From the NCBI RefSeq assembly GCF_017487405.1, contig NZ_CP062222.1, positions 1,535,001 through 1,599,000 of the forward strand: DNA of 64,000 nt, given 5' to 3'. This document shows, piece after piece, positions 20,281 through 29,558 of the stretch (position 1 is its first letter; each line of letters opens with the position of its first letter). The DNA is from Brevundimonas goettingensis. GTDB lineage: Bacteria; Pseudomonadota; Alphaproteobacteria; Caulobacterales; Caulobacteraceae. The notes beneath the pieces are model-generated. The model did no database searches, was not told the DNA's origin, and worked only from the letters and a program-made list of their open reading frames with translations. Both the position numbers and the translations under genes were made by a program.

Positions 20281-21144
20281 TTAAATGGCGTCGCGCCGCG
20301 CCGCTTCAATATATCGCGCCCTCAGTCTGGTCGCGACCGGGCCCGGCTTGCCGTCGCCGATCTTCGCCCCGTCGATCGAGATCGCGGGCGTCACGAAGCC
20401 GCTGGCGGAGGTGTAGAAGGCCTCCCTGGCCGCCTTGGCCTCGTCCACGCTGAACGGGCGTTCGTCCAGTTCGAAGCCCTCGGAGGCGAGGATGTCGAGC
20501 ACGGCCGCGCGGGTGACGCCGCGCAGGATGTTGGCCTGCGTATCCCGCGTCCTGAGCTTGCCGTCCTGATCCACGATCCAGGCGTTTGTCGAGGAGCCTT
20601 CCGTGACCAGACCCGTTTCGTCGACGAACCAGGCCTCGGCGGCGCCGCGTTCCTTGGCCGCCTGTTTGGCGAGGACGTTGGGCAAGAGGCCCACCGTCTT
20701 GATGTCGCAACGGCCCCAGCGGATGTCCGGCTGGGTGACCACGGCGACGCCCTTCGCGGCCTGGGCCTCGGATCGCGGGTAGTTCAGGTTTTTCGCGGTG
20801 ACGATGACGCTCGGCGGCGTGCCCTCGGCGGGAAACGCGTGGTCGCGTCGGGCCGTGCCGCGCGTGATCTGCAGATACACCAGGCCGTCGCGCACCCGGT
20901 TCCTCCGGATGGTTTCGCGCAGGACCCGGGTCAACGCCTCCTTCGTCATCGGGGCGGGAATGCGCAGCTCCGACAGGCTGCGGCCCAACCGGGTCATATG
21001 GCCCTCGTAGTCGGCCAGCCGTCCGTCGAACACGGCCCAGACCTCATAGACGCCGTCGGCGAACTGGAAGCCGCGATCCTCGATATGGACCGTGGCCTGT
21101 CCGTGCGGCTGGTACTGACCGTTGACGTAGGCGACGCGTGACAT
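20281..21144 (-). CDS. dat: D-amino acid aminotransferase (class IV)
   Basis: This is a PLP enzyme of the class IV (BCAT/DAAT/ADCL) fold. The 287-residue product has the PLP lysine at Lys149 (DIKTVGLLPNVLAK) and the cofactor-contacting Glu182 in TEGSSTNAW; its N-terminus (YVNGQYQPHGQATVHIEDRG) is D-alanine aminotransferase-like rather than IlvE-like. Such enzymes provide D-amino acids for peptidoglycan. Its ATG overlaps the ntrX stop (TGATG). The exact substrate is inferred from family likeness only. Confidence 0.88.
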   Translation of the reverse strand: MSRVAYVNGQYQPHGQATVHIEDRGFQFADGVYEVWAVFDGRLADYEGHMTRLGRSLSELRIPAPMTKEALTRVLRETIRRNRVRDGLVYLQITRGTARRDHAFPAEGTPPSVIVTAKNLNYPRSEAQAAKGVAVVTQPDIRWGRCDIKTVGLLPNVLAKQAAKERGAAEAWFVDETGLVTEGSSTNAWIVDQDGKLRTRDTQANILRGVTRAAVLDILASEGFELDERPFSVDEAKAAREAFYTSASGFVTPAISIDGAKIGDGKPGPVATRLRARYIEAARRDAI

Positions 21145-22553
21145 CAGTCCAGACTTCCTTCGTCGTCCTCGCCGCCGCGCGACGGCGACACGCCCAGCGA
21201 CTTCAGCTTCCGGTGCAGGGCCGAGCGCTCCATGCCGATGAAGGCGGCGGTGCGCGAGATATTGCCGCCGAAGCGCATGATCTGGGCGGCCAGATACTCA
21301 CGCTCAAACACCTCGCGCGCCTCGCGCAGCGGCAGGGCGATGGTGCGCTCCGCCCCCATGGAGGCGCCGGAGTTGGACGAGGCCACCTCCTGCGGCAGCA
21401 TCTCGGCGCTGATCGGGTCGTTGAGGTCTCCGGTCGCCAGGATCAGCAGCCGCTCGACATTGTTCCTCAGCTGGCGGACGTTGCCCGGCCAGGGATGGAC
21501 CTGCAGCACGGCGACGGCGTCGTCGCCCATGCGCCGGCGCGGCAGACCCTGCGAGCTCGACAGGGTGTCGATGAAATAGTCGACCAGTTCGGAGATGTCC
21601 TCGCGGCGCTCCGACAGCGGTGGAACGCGGATCGGCACCACGTTCAGGCGGTGGAACAGGTCCTCGCGGAACCGGCCCTCAGTGATCTCGACCTTCAGGT
21701 CGCGCGAGGTCGAGGTGACGACGCGGACGTCGACCTGGACGTCCTGTTCGCCTCCGACCCGGCGGAAGCGCTGGTCGACGAGGACGCGCAGGATGCGGCT
21801 CTGGCTCTCGCGCGGCATGTCGCCGACGTCGTCGAGATACAGGGTTCCGTTGTGGGCGCGCTCGAACACGCCGATCTTCCGCGGACGGCCGTCGGCGCCC
21901 TCCTCCCCGAACAGTTCGACGTCGAGCCGTTCCGGGGTCATGCCGGCGGCGGAGATGGCGACGAACTCGCCACGGCCGCGCGGGCTGGCCTCGTGGATCT
22001 GGCGCGCAACCAGCTCCTTGCCCGATCCGGGCGGACCCGAGATCAGGACACGGCTGTTGGCCGGTGCGACCTTGGAGATGGTCGAGCGCAGGGCCTGGGC
22101 CGCCGCCGAACGTCCGATCAGGCCGGTCGGCACCGAAGCCTGGGCGCGCAGGCGGCGGTTCTCGCGCTTCAGGCTGGCGGCCTCCAGCGCGCGTTCGATG
22201 ACCACCACCAGCCGGTCCGACTTGAACGGCTTTTCGATGAAGTCATAGGCGCCGCGCTTCAGGGCGCTGACGGCGGTTTCGATATTGCCGTGGCCCGAGA
22301 TCATGACGACCGGCAGGTCGGCGTCCAGCGCCTTGACCATGTCGAGCAGCTCCAGCCCGTCCATGCCCCCGCCCTGCATCCAGATGTCGAGCACCAGGAG
22401 CGTGGGCTTGCGCGCCCGGATGCCCGCCAGGGCCTCCTCGGCGTTGGAGGCCACGCGTACGCCGTGGCCCTCGTCCTCGAGCAGGCCCGAGACCAGTTCG
22501 CGAATGTCCGCCTCATCATCGACGATCAGGATGTCAGCGCCAGTTGAACGCAT
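21144..22553 (-). CDS. ntrX: NtrX-type response regulator lacking the GAFTGA loop
   Basis: NtrX is the response regulator paired with NtrY, involved in nitrogen, redox and envelope control in alphaproteobacteria. The 469-residue product has a receiver domain with phospho-acceptor Asp56 and Lys108, an AAA+ domain with Walker A GPPGSGKE (173-180), and a Fis-type helix-turn-helix at the end (NISRTAAFIGMERSALHRKL). The sigma-54 contact motif GAFTGA is absent: ELFG is followed directly by EEGADGRPRKIGVFE. Walker B reads LYLDDVG rather than LFLDEIG. It therefore probably acts as a DNA-binding regulator without opening sigma-54 promoters. It is followed without a gap by dat. Confidence 0.95.
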   Translation of the reverse strand: MRSTGADILIVDDEADIRELVSGLLEDEGHGVRVASNAEEALAGIRARKPTLLVLDIWMQGGGMDGLELLDMVKALDADLPVVMISGHGNIETAVSALKRGAYDFIEKPFKSDRLVVVIERALEAASLKRENRRLRAQASVPTGLIGRSAAAQALRSTISKVAPANSRVLISGPPGSGKELVARQIHEASPRGRGEFVAISAAGMTPERLDVELFGEEGADGRPRKIGVFERAHNGTLYLDDVGDMPRESQSRILRVLVDQRFRRVGGEQDVQVDVRVVTSTSRDLKVEITEGRFREDLFHRLNVVPIRVPPLSERREDISELVDYFIDTLSSSQGLPRRRMGDDAVAVLQVHPWPGNVRQLRNNVERLLILATGDLNDPISAEMLPQEVASSNSGASMGAERTIALPLREAREVFEREYLAAQIMRFGGNISRTAAFIGMERSALHRKLKSLGVSPSRGGEDDEGSLD

Positions 22554-22562
22554 ATCGCCTCG

Positions 22563-24848
22563 CTATTCGGCCGCGACCACACCGGACGCGCGGGCGTCGT
22601 CGGCAGCCTTGGGGTGGGGTTTCAGGGGGAAGATCAGACAGACCCGCGCGCCATGCAGGGTCTCCGCGTCGGCCAGCTTCAGCTCGCCGCCATGGTCCTC
22701 GCAGATGCGTTTGACGATGGCGAGGCCGAGGCCGGTGCCCTTCTCGCGGGTGGTGACATAGGGCTCGGTCAGGCGGTCGCGGTCGCGCACCGGCAGACCC
22801 TTGCCGTCGTCCTCGATGGCGAAGGTCGCGAAACCGTTGTCGACCGACAGCTTCGCGATGATGGCGGGCGCGTTCTCGACCGCGTCGGGCGTGCCGAGAC
22901 GGCGCGCGGCGACGGCCTCGCCGGCGTTCTTGAGGATGTTGGCCAGCGCCTGGCCGACCATGCGCCCGTCCGCCTGGAACTTCACATTCGGCAAGGGCTC
23001 GACCAGTTCGACGGCGATGTCGGGCGCCGCGACCCGTTGGGCGAAGACCGCCTCGCGCAGCAGTTCGGCCGGGCTTTCGGCCGTGAAGCGCGGCGTCGGC
23101 ATCCGGGCGAAGGACGAGAACTCGTCGACCATCCGGCCGATGTCGCCGACCTGGCGGATGATGGTGTCGGTGCAGCGGTCGAAGACCTCGACGTCGTCGC
23201 CGATGCGCGCCCGGTACTTGCGCCGCAGCCGCTCGGCCGACAGCTGGATCGGGGTCAGGGGGTTCTTGATCTCATGGGCGATGCGGCGAGCCACGTCGCG
23301 CCAGGCAGCGTTGCGCTGGGCGGTGACCAGACGGGTGATGTCGTCGAAGGTCAGGACCATCTCGCCGCCCTGCCCGCCCTCGATGCGGACGCGCAGACGC
23401 CGGGTCTCGCCCTCGCGCGCGACGTCGATGTCCTCTTCGATATGGGCCTCGACCCGGCCGACAAGTTCGGACAGCTCCGGCGCCACCTGGGCCAGCGGCT
23501 TGCCGTGAACCTCGGACTCGTCGATCGACAGCAACTGCAGGGCGCTGTCGTTGATGGCCGAGACCCGGCCGCGCCGGTCCAGACCGATGACGCCCGCGCT
23601 GACGCCCGACAGCACGGTCTCGATGAACAGGGTGCGGGACTGGGCGTCCTCGCTGGCCGTCTTCAGCGCCGCCTGCTGGTGCTCCAGGTCGCCGGTCATC
23701 CGGTTGAAGGCCTCGGACAGGTCGGCGATCTCGCCGGGAGCGCCCTGGTTGTCGACGCGGGCGCTGAGGTCGCCGCCTGCCACCTGATCCGCGGCCTTGA
23801 TCAGCCGGCCGATAGGGCCGGAGATGGCGCTGGCCGCCGACATGCCCAGCCAGACCGCGCCGACCAGCACCAGCAGCGCCGTCTCCAGATAGCTGAGGGC
23901 GAAGGCCGACTGGATGCGGGCCCGGCTCTCCTCGGCCTCGCGATAGCCCTGGATCGACTGCACGGCGGCGCGCATCTGGGCCACCAGACCCGGCGCCAGC
24001 GGTCGCACGACATAGAGATAGGCGTCGCCATAGCCCGGCAGCGGATAGAGGGCGCGGACGGTGTCGGGGTTCTCGGTGACCTGAACCGGGGCGTCCTGCC
24101 CCTCGGCGGCGATCTCCAGCGCCGAGAGCGGCGGGGCGACATAGGGCGGCGCCTCGGGCAGTTCGCCCCGCGCCAGAACCTCGCCCTCGCCGTTCAGAAT
24201 ATAGACCGCCGGATAGCCGAAGAAGTCGGCGATCTGGGTCAGGGCGCCCGTGAACTGGATGCGGTTGTCGAAGACCTGCCGCACCCCGCCCAGCTCGTTG
24301 GACATGGCGCCGAGGTCGCGGGTCATGCGGCCGCCGACGTCAGCGATATAGGCCTTGCCGATCGAGGCGCCGTTATCGACGGCGTCCTGGACGTTGCGGC
24401 TGAACCACTGGTCCACGCCCCTGTTGACCAGCACCCCGAACACCAGGGCGATCAGAATGGCGGGCACGACGGCCACCAGCGAGAACAGGGCCACGAACCG
24501 CAGGTGCAGTCGGGCGCCCGGATCGGTGTTCCGGACGCGGACCAGCCGCATCACCTGGGCTCCGATGATGACCGCCAGAACCCCGATCAGAAGCAGGTTG
24601 GCCAGAAGGATCAGCAGCACGGCCTGACCGGCGATGGCGCGGGCCCCGCCATCGGCCGTGGCGCCGGGCGCAATGGCCACCAGCCAGATCGCCGCCGCCG
24701 CCACGATGACCGCACCGCCGTAAGCCGCGCCGAACAGGGCGCGCGCCCGTCCGGCCGCGAACCGCGCCCAGAGGCTGGGCTCGGTCTCGGTCGCCGTCAG
24801 GGCTGCGTCATTATCGGCGCCCGGCAGGGAGGCGGGTGTGTCCGTCAT
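22563..24848 (-). CDS. ntrY: NtrY-type membrane sensor histidine kinase
   Basis: NtrY is the membrane kinase partner of NtrX. The 761-residue product has N-terminal hydrophobic helices, a periplasmic segment, a further helix near residue 320, a HAMP domain (ISGPIGRLIKAADQVAGGDLSARV), a PAS domain (IETVLSGVSAGVIGLDRRGRV), the HisKA box with phospho-His in RRIAHEIKNPLTPIQ, and an HATPase domain (DDGKGLP, GTGLGLAIVKRI). Its ATG overlaps the dusB stop, and ntrX starts 9 nt after it ends. Confidence 0.96.
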   Translation of the reverse strand: MTDTPASLPGADNDAALTATETEPSLWARFAAGRARALFGAAYGGAVIVAAAAIWLVAIAPGATADGGARAIAGQAVLLILLANLLLIGVLAVIIGAQVMRLVRVRNTDPGARLHLRFVALFSLVAVVPAILIALVFGVLVNRGVDQWFSRNVQDAVDNGASIGKAYIADVGGRMTRDLGAMSNELGGVRQVFDNRIQFTGALTQIADFFGYPAVYILNGEGEVLARGELPEAPPYVAPPLSALEIAAEGQDAPVQVTENPDTVRALYPLPGYGDAYLYVVRPLAPGLVAQMRAAVQSIQGYREAEESRARIQSAFALSYLETALLVLVGAVWLGMSAASAISGPIGRLIKAADQVAGGDLSARVDNQGAPGEIADLSEAFNRMTGDLEHQQAALKTASEDAQSRTLFIETVLSGVSAGVIGLDRRGRVSAINDSALQLLSIDESEVHGKPLAQVAPELSELVGRVEAHIEEDIDVAREGETRRLRVRIEGGQGGEMVLTFDDITRLVTAQRNAAWRDVARRIAHEIKNPLTPIQLSAERLRRKYRARIGDDVEVFDRCTDTIIRQVGDIGRMVDEFSSFARMPTPRFTAESPAELLREAVFAQRVAAPDIAVELVEPLPNVKFQADGRMVGQALANILKNAGEAVAARRLGTPDAVENAPAIIAKLSVDNGFATFAIEDDGKGLPVRDRDRLTEPYVTTREKGTGLGLAIVKRICEDHGGELKLADAETLHGARVCLIFPLKPHPKAADDARASGVVAAE

Positions 24849-25909
24849 GCCGCATCAGCTTCGACCAGCTGTGGCGAAAACTCAACAGGCGAGTTGCCGA
24901 AATGAGCCAACGGTAACCAAAGGTTTTTCAGCTCCCGGATCACGGCCTCGGCATCGTCCAGCCGACACAGCCGCGACTTGGCCGCACGCCGCTCGGCCGG
25001 GTCGGCGGGCCAGGGCGCCTGTTCGACATACCAGCCCAGATGTTTGCGGAACATCTTCAGCCCCACCGGCCCGTCGTAGAAGGCGACCGAGGCCCTCAGA
25101 TGCTCGGCGACGATGGCGAGACGCTCTTCCGGCCCGGGCTCCTCCAGCTCGGTTCCGTCGGCCAGGGCGCGGTCCAGATGGGCCGCCAGCCAGGGACGGC
25201 CATAGACGCCCCGGCCGAGCATCAGGGCGTCGGCACCGGACCGCTCCAGCGCCTCGCGCGCCTGACCGGCGGTGATGATGTCGCCATTGACGATGACCGG
25301 GATGCCGACGGCCGCCTTGACCTCGCCCACAGCGTCCCAGTCGGCGACGCCGGTATAGAACTGCTGGCGGGTGCGGCCATGGACGGTCACGGCGGCGACG
25401 CCCAGTTGCTCGGCCCGTTTGGCCAGCCAGGCGGCGTTGCGGCTGTCGTCGTCCCAGCCGAGGCGCATCTTGACCGTCACCGGGCGGCTGACCGCGCCCA
25501 CGGCGGCGGCGATCAGGCGCGAGGCCAGGTCGGGCGTGCGCATCAGGGCCGAGCCCGAGGCCGCGCCCGTGACCTCCTTGGCCGGACAGCCGAAATTCAG
25601 GTCGATGATGTCGGCGCCGGCCGCCTCGGCCATGCGCGCGCCTTCGGCCATCGCGCCGGGATCGCGGCCGACCAGCTGGATCACCGTCAGGGGCAGACCG
25701 CCGCCGACCGCCGCGCGCCGCACCACATCGGGCCGCCCGCGCGCCAGCTCGGCCGAGGCCACCATCTCGGTCGCCACATAGGCCGCGCCCAGTTTCGAGG
25801 CGAGCAGACGGAACGGCAGGTCGGTGACCCCCGTCATCGGCGCCATCAGCACCCGGCCGGCGATCAAGACGTCGCCGATCTGCAAAATGTTGCGCGAACT
25901 GTCCGTCAT
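24845..25909 (-). CDS. dusB: tRNA-dihydrouridine synthase DusB
   Basis: DusB reduces specific uridines of tRNA to dihydrouridine with FMN and NADPH. The 354-residue product starts the TIM barrel with VLMAPMTGVTDLPFRLLA, has the catalytic Cys108 in DLNFGCPAKEV, and contains the HGRTRQQFYTG and VNGDI motifs. It is the first gene of the minus-strand run and diverges from ispDF. In many alphaproteobacteria dusB is followed by ntrB-ntrC; here its stop overlaps the ntrY start directly. Confidence 0.95.
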   Translation of the reverse strand: MTDSSRNILQIGDVLIAGRVLMAPMTGVTDLPFRLLASKLGAAYVATEMVASAELARGRPDVVRRAAVGGGLPLTVIQLVGRDPGAMAEGARMAEAAGADIIDLNFGCPAKEVTGAASGSALMRTPDLASRLIAAAVGAVSRPVTVKMRLGWDDDSRNAAWLAKRAEQLGVAAVTVHGRTRQQFYTGVADWDAVGEVKAAVGIPVIVNGDIITAGQAREALERSGADALMLGRGVYGRPWLAAHLDRALADGTELEEPGPEERLAIVAEHLRASVAFYDGPVGLKMFRKHLGWYVEQAPWPADPAERRAAKSRLCRLDDAEAVIRELKNLWLPLAHFGNSPVEFSPQLVEADAA

Positions 25910-25972
25910 CGGCCCTTTCCGCCGTCTTCAGCCCCTCTCGTCAAGCCGAACCGGGGCGATTAGAAGGCCGCC

Positions 25973-27136
25973 ATGACATTCGCCGCCATCGTCGTCGCCG
26001 CCGGAACCGGCTCCAGAGCCGCTAACCCTGCCGGTATCGCGAAACAGTGGCGGCTGCTAGGCGGCAAACCCGTGCTGCGCTGGTCCGTCGAGGCCCTGCT
26101 GGCGGCGGGCGCGGACGATGTCGCGGTCGTGGTCTCCGAGGACGGGCATGAGGCGGCGGCGGCGGCGCTTTCGGGCCTGACCGGCTGGCGTTCCGTCACC
26201 GGCGGCGCGACCCGGGCCGACTCGGTCCGCGCCGGACTGGCCAGCCTCACCGGCCCCGCCGACCAGATCGTCCTGATCCACGACGCCGCCCGGCCGCTTC
26301 TCGGTGAGGCCGTGATCCGACGCCTGCTGACCGCGCTGGACACCGCCGACGGCGCCCTGCCCGCCCTGCCCGTCGCCGATACGCTGAAAAAGACTTCAGG
26401 CGACGCCATCACCGGCACGGTCGATCGCGACCACCTGTGGCGCGCCCAGACGCCCCAGGCCTTCCGCCGCGACCGGCTCGAGGCCGCCTGGGCCAACTGG
26501 ACCTCCGCCGGGAGCCCCACCGACGACTGCGCCGTGGTCGAGGCCGACGGCGGCAAGGTCGTGGTCGTCGAGGGCGACGCGCGACTGATGAAACTGACCT
26601 TCCCCGAGGATTTCGCCATGGCCGAGGCCCTGATCGCATCTGAAACCCGTATGCAGACCCGCGTCGGCTCCGGTTTCGACGCCCACCGCTGGGGTCCCGG
26701 CGGCTCCGTCTGGCTGTGTGGCGTGGAGATTCCCCACGACCAGACCCTGATCGGCCATTCGGACGCCGACGCCGGCCTGCACGCCCTGACCGACGCCATC
26801 CTCGGCGCCCTGTGCGACGGCGACATCGGCGACCACTTCCCGCCCACCGACCCGAAGTGGAAGGGCGCGTCGTCCGACCGCTTCCTCGAATATGCGGCCG
26901 AGAAGGTCACTGCGCGCGGCGGCCGCATGGTCCACGTCGACGTGACCCTGATCTGCGAGCGACCCAAGGTGAAGCCGCACCGTCAGGCCATGCGCGAACG
27001 CATCGCCGCCATCCTGTCCCTGCCGCTCGACGCCGTCAGCGTGAAGGCCACGACCACCGAGGCCATGGGCTTCACCGGTCGCGGCGAAGGCCTGGCCGCC
27101 CAGGCCGTCGCGACGATCGAGCTGCCCGCCGCCTGA
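25973..27136 (+). CDS. ispDF: bifunctional IspD-IspF of the MEP isoprenoid pathway
   Basis: This fusion enzyme catalyses two steps of the MEP pathway: IspD makes CDP-methylerythritol and IspF cyclises the later intermediate to MEcPP. The 387-residue protein has the IspD domain at about 1-225 (VAAGTGSRAANPAGIAKQW, IHDAARP) and the IspF domain from about 228 (VGSGFDAHRW, GHSDADAGLHALTDAILGAL, TTTEAMGFTGRGEGLAAQA). AGAAGG precedes the ATG. The fused form is common in alphaproteobacteria. Confidence 0.97.
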   Translation: MTFAAIVVAAGTGSRAANPAGIAKQWRLLGGKPVLRWSVEALLAAGADDVAVVVSEDGHEAAAAALSGLTGWRSVTGGATRADSVRAGLASLTGPADQIVLIHDAARPLLGEAVIRRLLTALDTADGALPALPVADTLKKTSGDAITGTVDRDHLWRAQTPQAFRRDRLEAAWANWTSAGSPTDDCAVVEADGGKVVVVEGDARLMKLTFPEDFAMAEALIASETRMQTRVGSGFDAHRWGPGGSVWLCGVEIPHDQTLIGHSDADAGLHALTDAILGALCDGDIGDHFPPTDPKWKGASSDRFLEYAAEKVTARGGRMVHVDVTLICERPKVKPHRQAMRERIAAILSLPLDAVSVKATTTEAMGFTGRGEGLAAQAVATIELPAA

Positions 27137-27154
27137 ACAAAGCCTCCTGAGCCC

Positions 27155-29473
27155 CTACGGCTGTTCCCACTGCGCCTTCAGGTGCCGCCACAGGGAGCCG
27201 AACAGGTTCACATAGTCATCGGTCCAGGGCCGCACCTTCGGATCGGGCAGGTTCTCCCAGCGTCGGTCCGCCGTGAACTCGGCCAGCCCCTCCTCCGTCG
27301 GCGACAGGATCAGGACCTCCGTCGAGGCCTCGGCCATGTCGGGCGCGTTCTGGTCCTCGAAATAGATCTGGTGCAGGTGCGGGGCCTTCAGCGCCCTTGC
27401 CGCCGCCTCGGCCGGGCCGGTGATGTCGAGGTTGCGGTTCGACAAGTGCAGGATGACGACGCCGGTGGGTTTGAGCAGCCTCAGATAGCCGGCGATGGCC
27501 TCTTCCGTCAGCAGATGGGTCGGCACCGAGTCCGATGAGAAGGCGTCGATCAGCAACAGGTCGTAGGTCCCCGCCGGCTGCTTGACCAGCGACAGCCGCG
27601 CATCGCCCAGCACCGTGTCGATCGTCCCGCCCGGCCCGTTCTGCTTCGCGCAGCCGTTGATGAAGCTGAACCATTTCGGATCGCGCGACAGCCGATCGAC
27701 CATCGGATCGATCTCGAAGAAGGTCAGCCGGTCCTCGGCGCGCTTGTAACCGGCCATGGCGCCGGACCCCTGCCCCACCACCCCGATACGGATACCCCAG
27801 GCGCGGCTCTGCACGGCTTGCGTCACCTGGCCAATGGGCGTCGCCGGCGCGTAGTAGAGGGTCGGCTTGCAGGCGAAGGCCGGATCGCGCGGCTGGGCCC
27901 CGTGCAGGGTCGTGCCGTGCATCAGCACATGGACGCTGCCGCCCAGCCGGTCGTCGGTCTGGTCCGCCACCCGCATGACGCCGAAGAAGCTGCGCTCCGT
28001 CAGGGCCCAGTCATAGCCCCGGCCGATCGACAGGGTGACGATGGCGATCAGGGCGCTGATGATCACATAGGCCGGCATCCGGTCGCGGATCATGAAGGCG
28101 GCGATCATCGCGAACATCAGGATCAGCTGGGTCGTCTGCTCCATGGAGACATTGACGTTGCGGCTCCAGGCCCAGGCCAGGTCCCAGTTGGCGTCGAACA
28201 CCCCCTTGAGCACGATGGGCGCGAGACAGATCAGAACGGCCGCGACAAACGTATAGACCTCCCATTTGCGGATCGGCGTCCTGCTGCTGGGCCGCGCCAG
28301 CCCGACCAGGACCAGCACCAGCGGATACTCCAGCACCGTCCTGAAGATCACGGGCGCCAGCAGGGCCGTGAAGGCGCCCCCGACCACCCCGCCCAGCGAC
28401 ATCAGCAGATAGAATTCCGTCAGCCGGTCCGGCGCCGGCCGCCGCGCCGCCAGCCGCTGGTGACACATCAGGGCCAGGAAGAAGAACGCCGACAGATGCA
28501 GGCCGAACATCATCGCCCAGTTGCCCGACCGCGAGGCGGTGAAGGCGATGCAGACGATGCCCACGGCCGCCGCGATCATCAGGGTGATCGGCAGCGGGAT
28601 GATCGGCTTGTTCTGGAAGGCGATGACGAAGGTCAGCAGATACAGCGCCAGCGGGATCACCCACAGGAAGGGCGCCGAGGCCACGTCGGTCGACAGATGG
28701 GCCGTCACCCCCAGCATCATGCTGGACGGTCCCGCCGCCAGCAGCACCAGCACCGCCTTCTCGCGCCAGGGGATGGCCGGACTGGCCGGCAGGGCCCCAG
28801 GCTCTGAGGCCACCGCATCGTCCAGCCGCCGACGCCAGACCAGCCAGGCCAGGGCCACGATCAGCAGCATGAAGGTCGCATAGCCGCCGCTCCAGCTCGC
28901 CCTCTGGCCCGACAGGGACATCAGGGGTTCGATCACGACCGGATAGGCCAGCAGGGCGAGGAAGCTGCCGAGGTTGGAGGCGGCATAGAGGACATAGGGG
29001 TTCTGGCCGTCCGCATGACCGGCGCGAACCCGCGCGTACCAGGCCTGCAGCAGGGGCGCGGTCGCCGACAGCACCGCGAACGGCGCCCCGACCGACAGGG
29101 TCAGGGTGGCCAGCAGCCAGCCGATCGGCGCCGCCGGATTGGGCTCGCCCAGCAGGCCGCTGATCTTCAGCGGCAGGAACAGTCCAGCCAGCAGCAGCAG
29201 CGCCAGGTGAATGGCCAGCTGCGATCGCACCGCCTTCAGCCGCTGCAGGGCGTGGGCGTAGGCGTAGCCGGCCAGCAGGGCGGTCTGGAAGAAGACCATC
29301 GAGGTGTTCCACACCGACGGGGACCCGCCCAGCATCGGCAGCACCAGCTTGGTGACCATCGGCTGGACCACGAAGACCAGGGCCGCCGAGGTGAAGATGG
29401 CCACGGCGAACAGGACCGGCGCCGGATTGCGCATGGGTTCGCTGGCGACGCTGTCGATATCGGTGTCGGTCAT
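27155..29473 (-). CDS. fused MFS/spermidine synthase-like membrane protein
   Basis: The 772-residue product combines an N-terminal multi-helix membrane part (about residues 15-500, more than ten hydrophobic segments) with a C-terminal Rossmann methyltransferase-like domain related to spermidine synthases (DLLLIDAFSSDSVPTHLLTEE, LLKPTGVVILHLSNRNLD). Such fused proteins are common and poorly understood; the aminopropyl chemistry is unproven. The ATG at 29473 is chosen; the open frame to 29722 overlaps the divergent pncC gene. Confidence 0.88.
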   Translation of the reverse strand: MTDTDIDSVASEPMRNPAPVLFAVAIFTSAALVFVVQPMVTKLVLPMLGGSPSVWNTSMVFFQTALLAGYAYAHALQRLKAVRSQLAIHLALLLLAGLFLPLKISGLLGEPNPAAPIGWLLATLTLSVGAPFAVLSATAPLLQAWYARVRAGHADGQNPYVLYAASNLGSFLALLAYPVVIEPLMSLSGQRASWSGGYATFMLLIVALAWLVWRRRLDDAVASEPGALPASPAIPWREKAVLVLLAAGPSSMMLGVTAHLSTDVASAPFLWVIPLALYLLTFVIAFQNKPIIPLPITLMIAAAVGIVCIAFTASRSGNWAMMFGLHLSAFFFLALMCHQRLAARRPAPDRLTEFYLLMSLGGVVGGAFTALLAPVIFRTVLEYPLVLVLVGLARPSSRTPIRKWEVYTFVAAVLICLAPIVLKGVFDANWDLAWAWSRNVNVSMEQTTQLILMFAMIAAFMIRDRMPAYVIISALIAIVTLSIGRGYDWALTERSFFGVMRVADQTDDRLGGSVHVLMHGTTLHGAQPRDPAFACKPTLYYAPATPIGQVTQAVQSRAWGIRIGVVGQGSGAMAGYKRAEDRLTFFEIDPMVDRLSRDPKWFSFINGCAKQNGPGGTIDTVLGDARLSLVKQPAGTYDLLLIDAFSSDSVPTHLLTEEAIAGYLRLLKPTGVVILHLSNRNLDITGPAEAAARALKAPHLHQIYFEDQNAPDMAEASTEVLILSPTEEGLAEFTADRRWENLPDPKVRPWTDDYVNLFGSLWRHLKAQWEQP

Positions 29474-29558
29474 AGGCGCTCCGTCACGGTTCGGCCGGTC
29501 GACAGACAGGCGGTCTGTCGTCACCCTAGGCCGACTCGCAAGTGGTTCGGATAGGACA

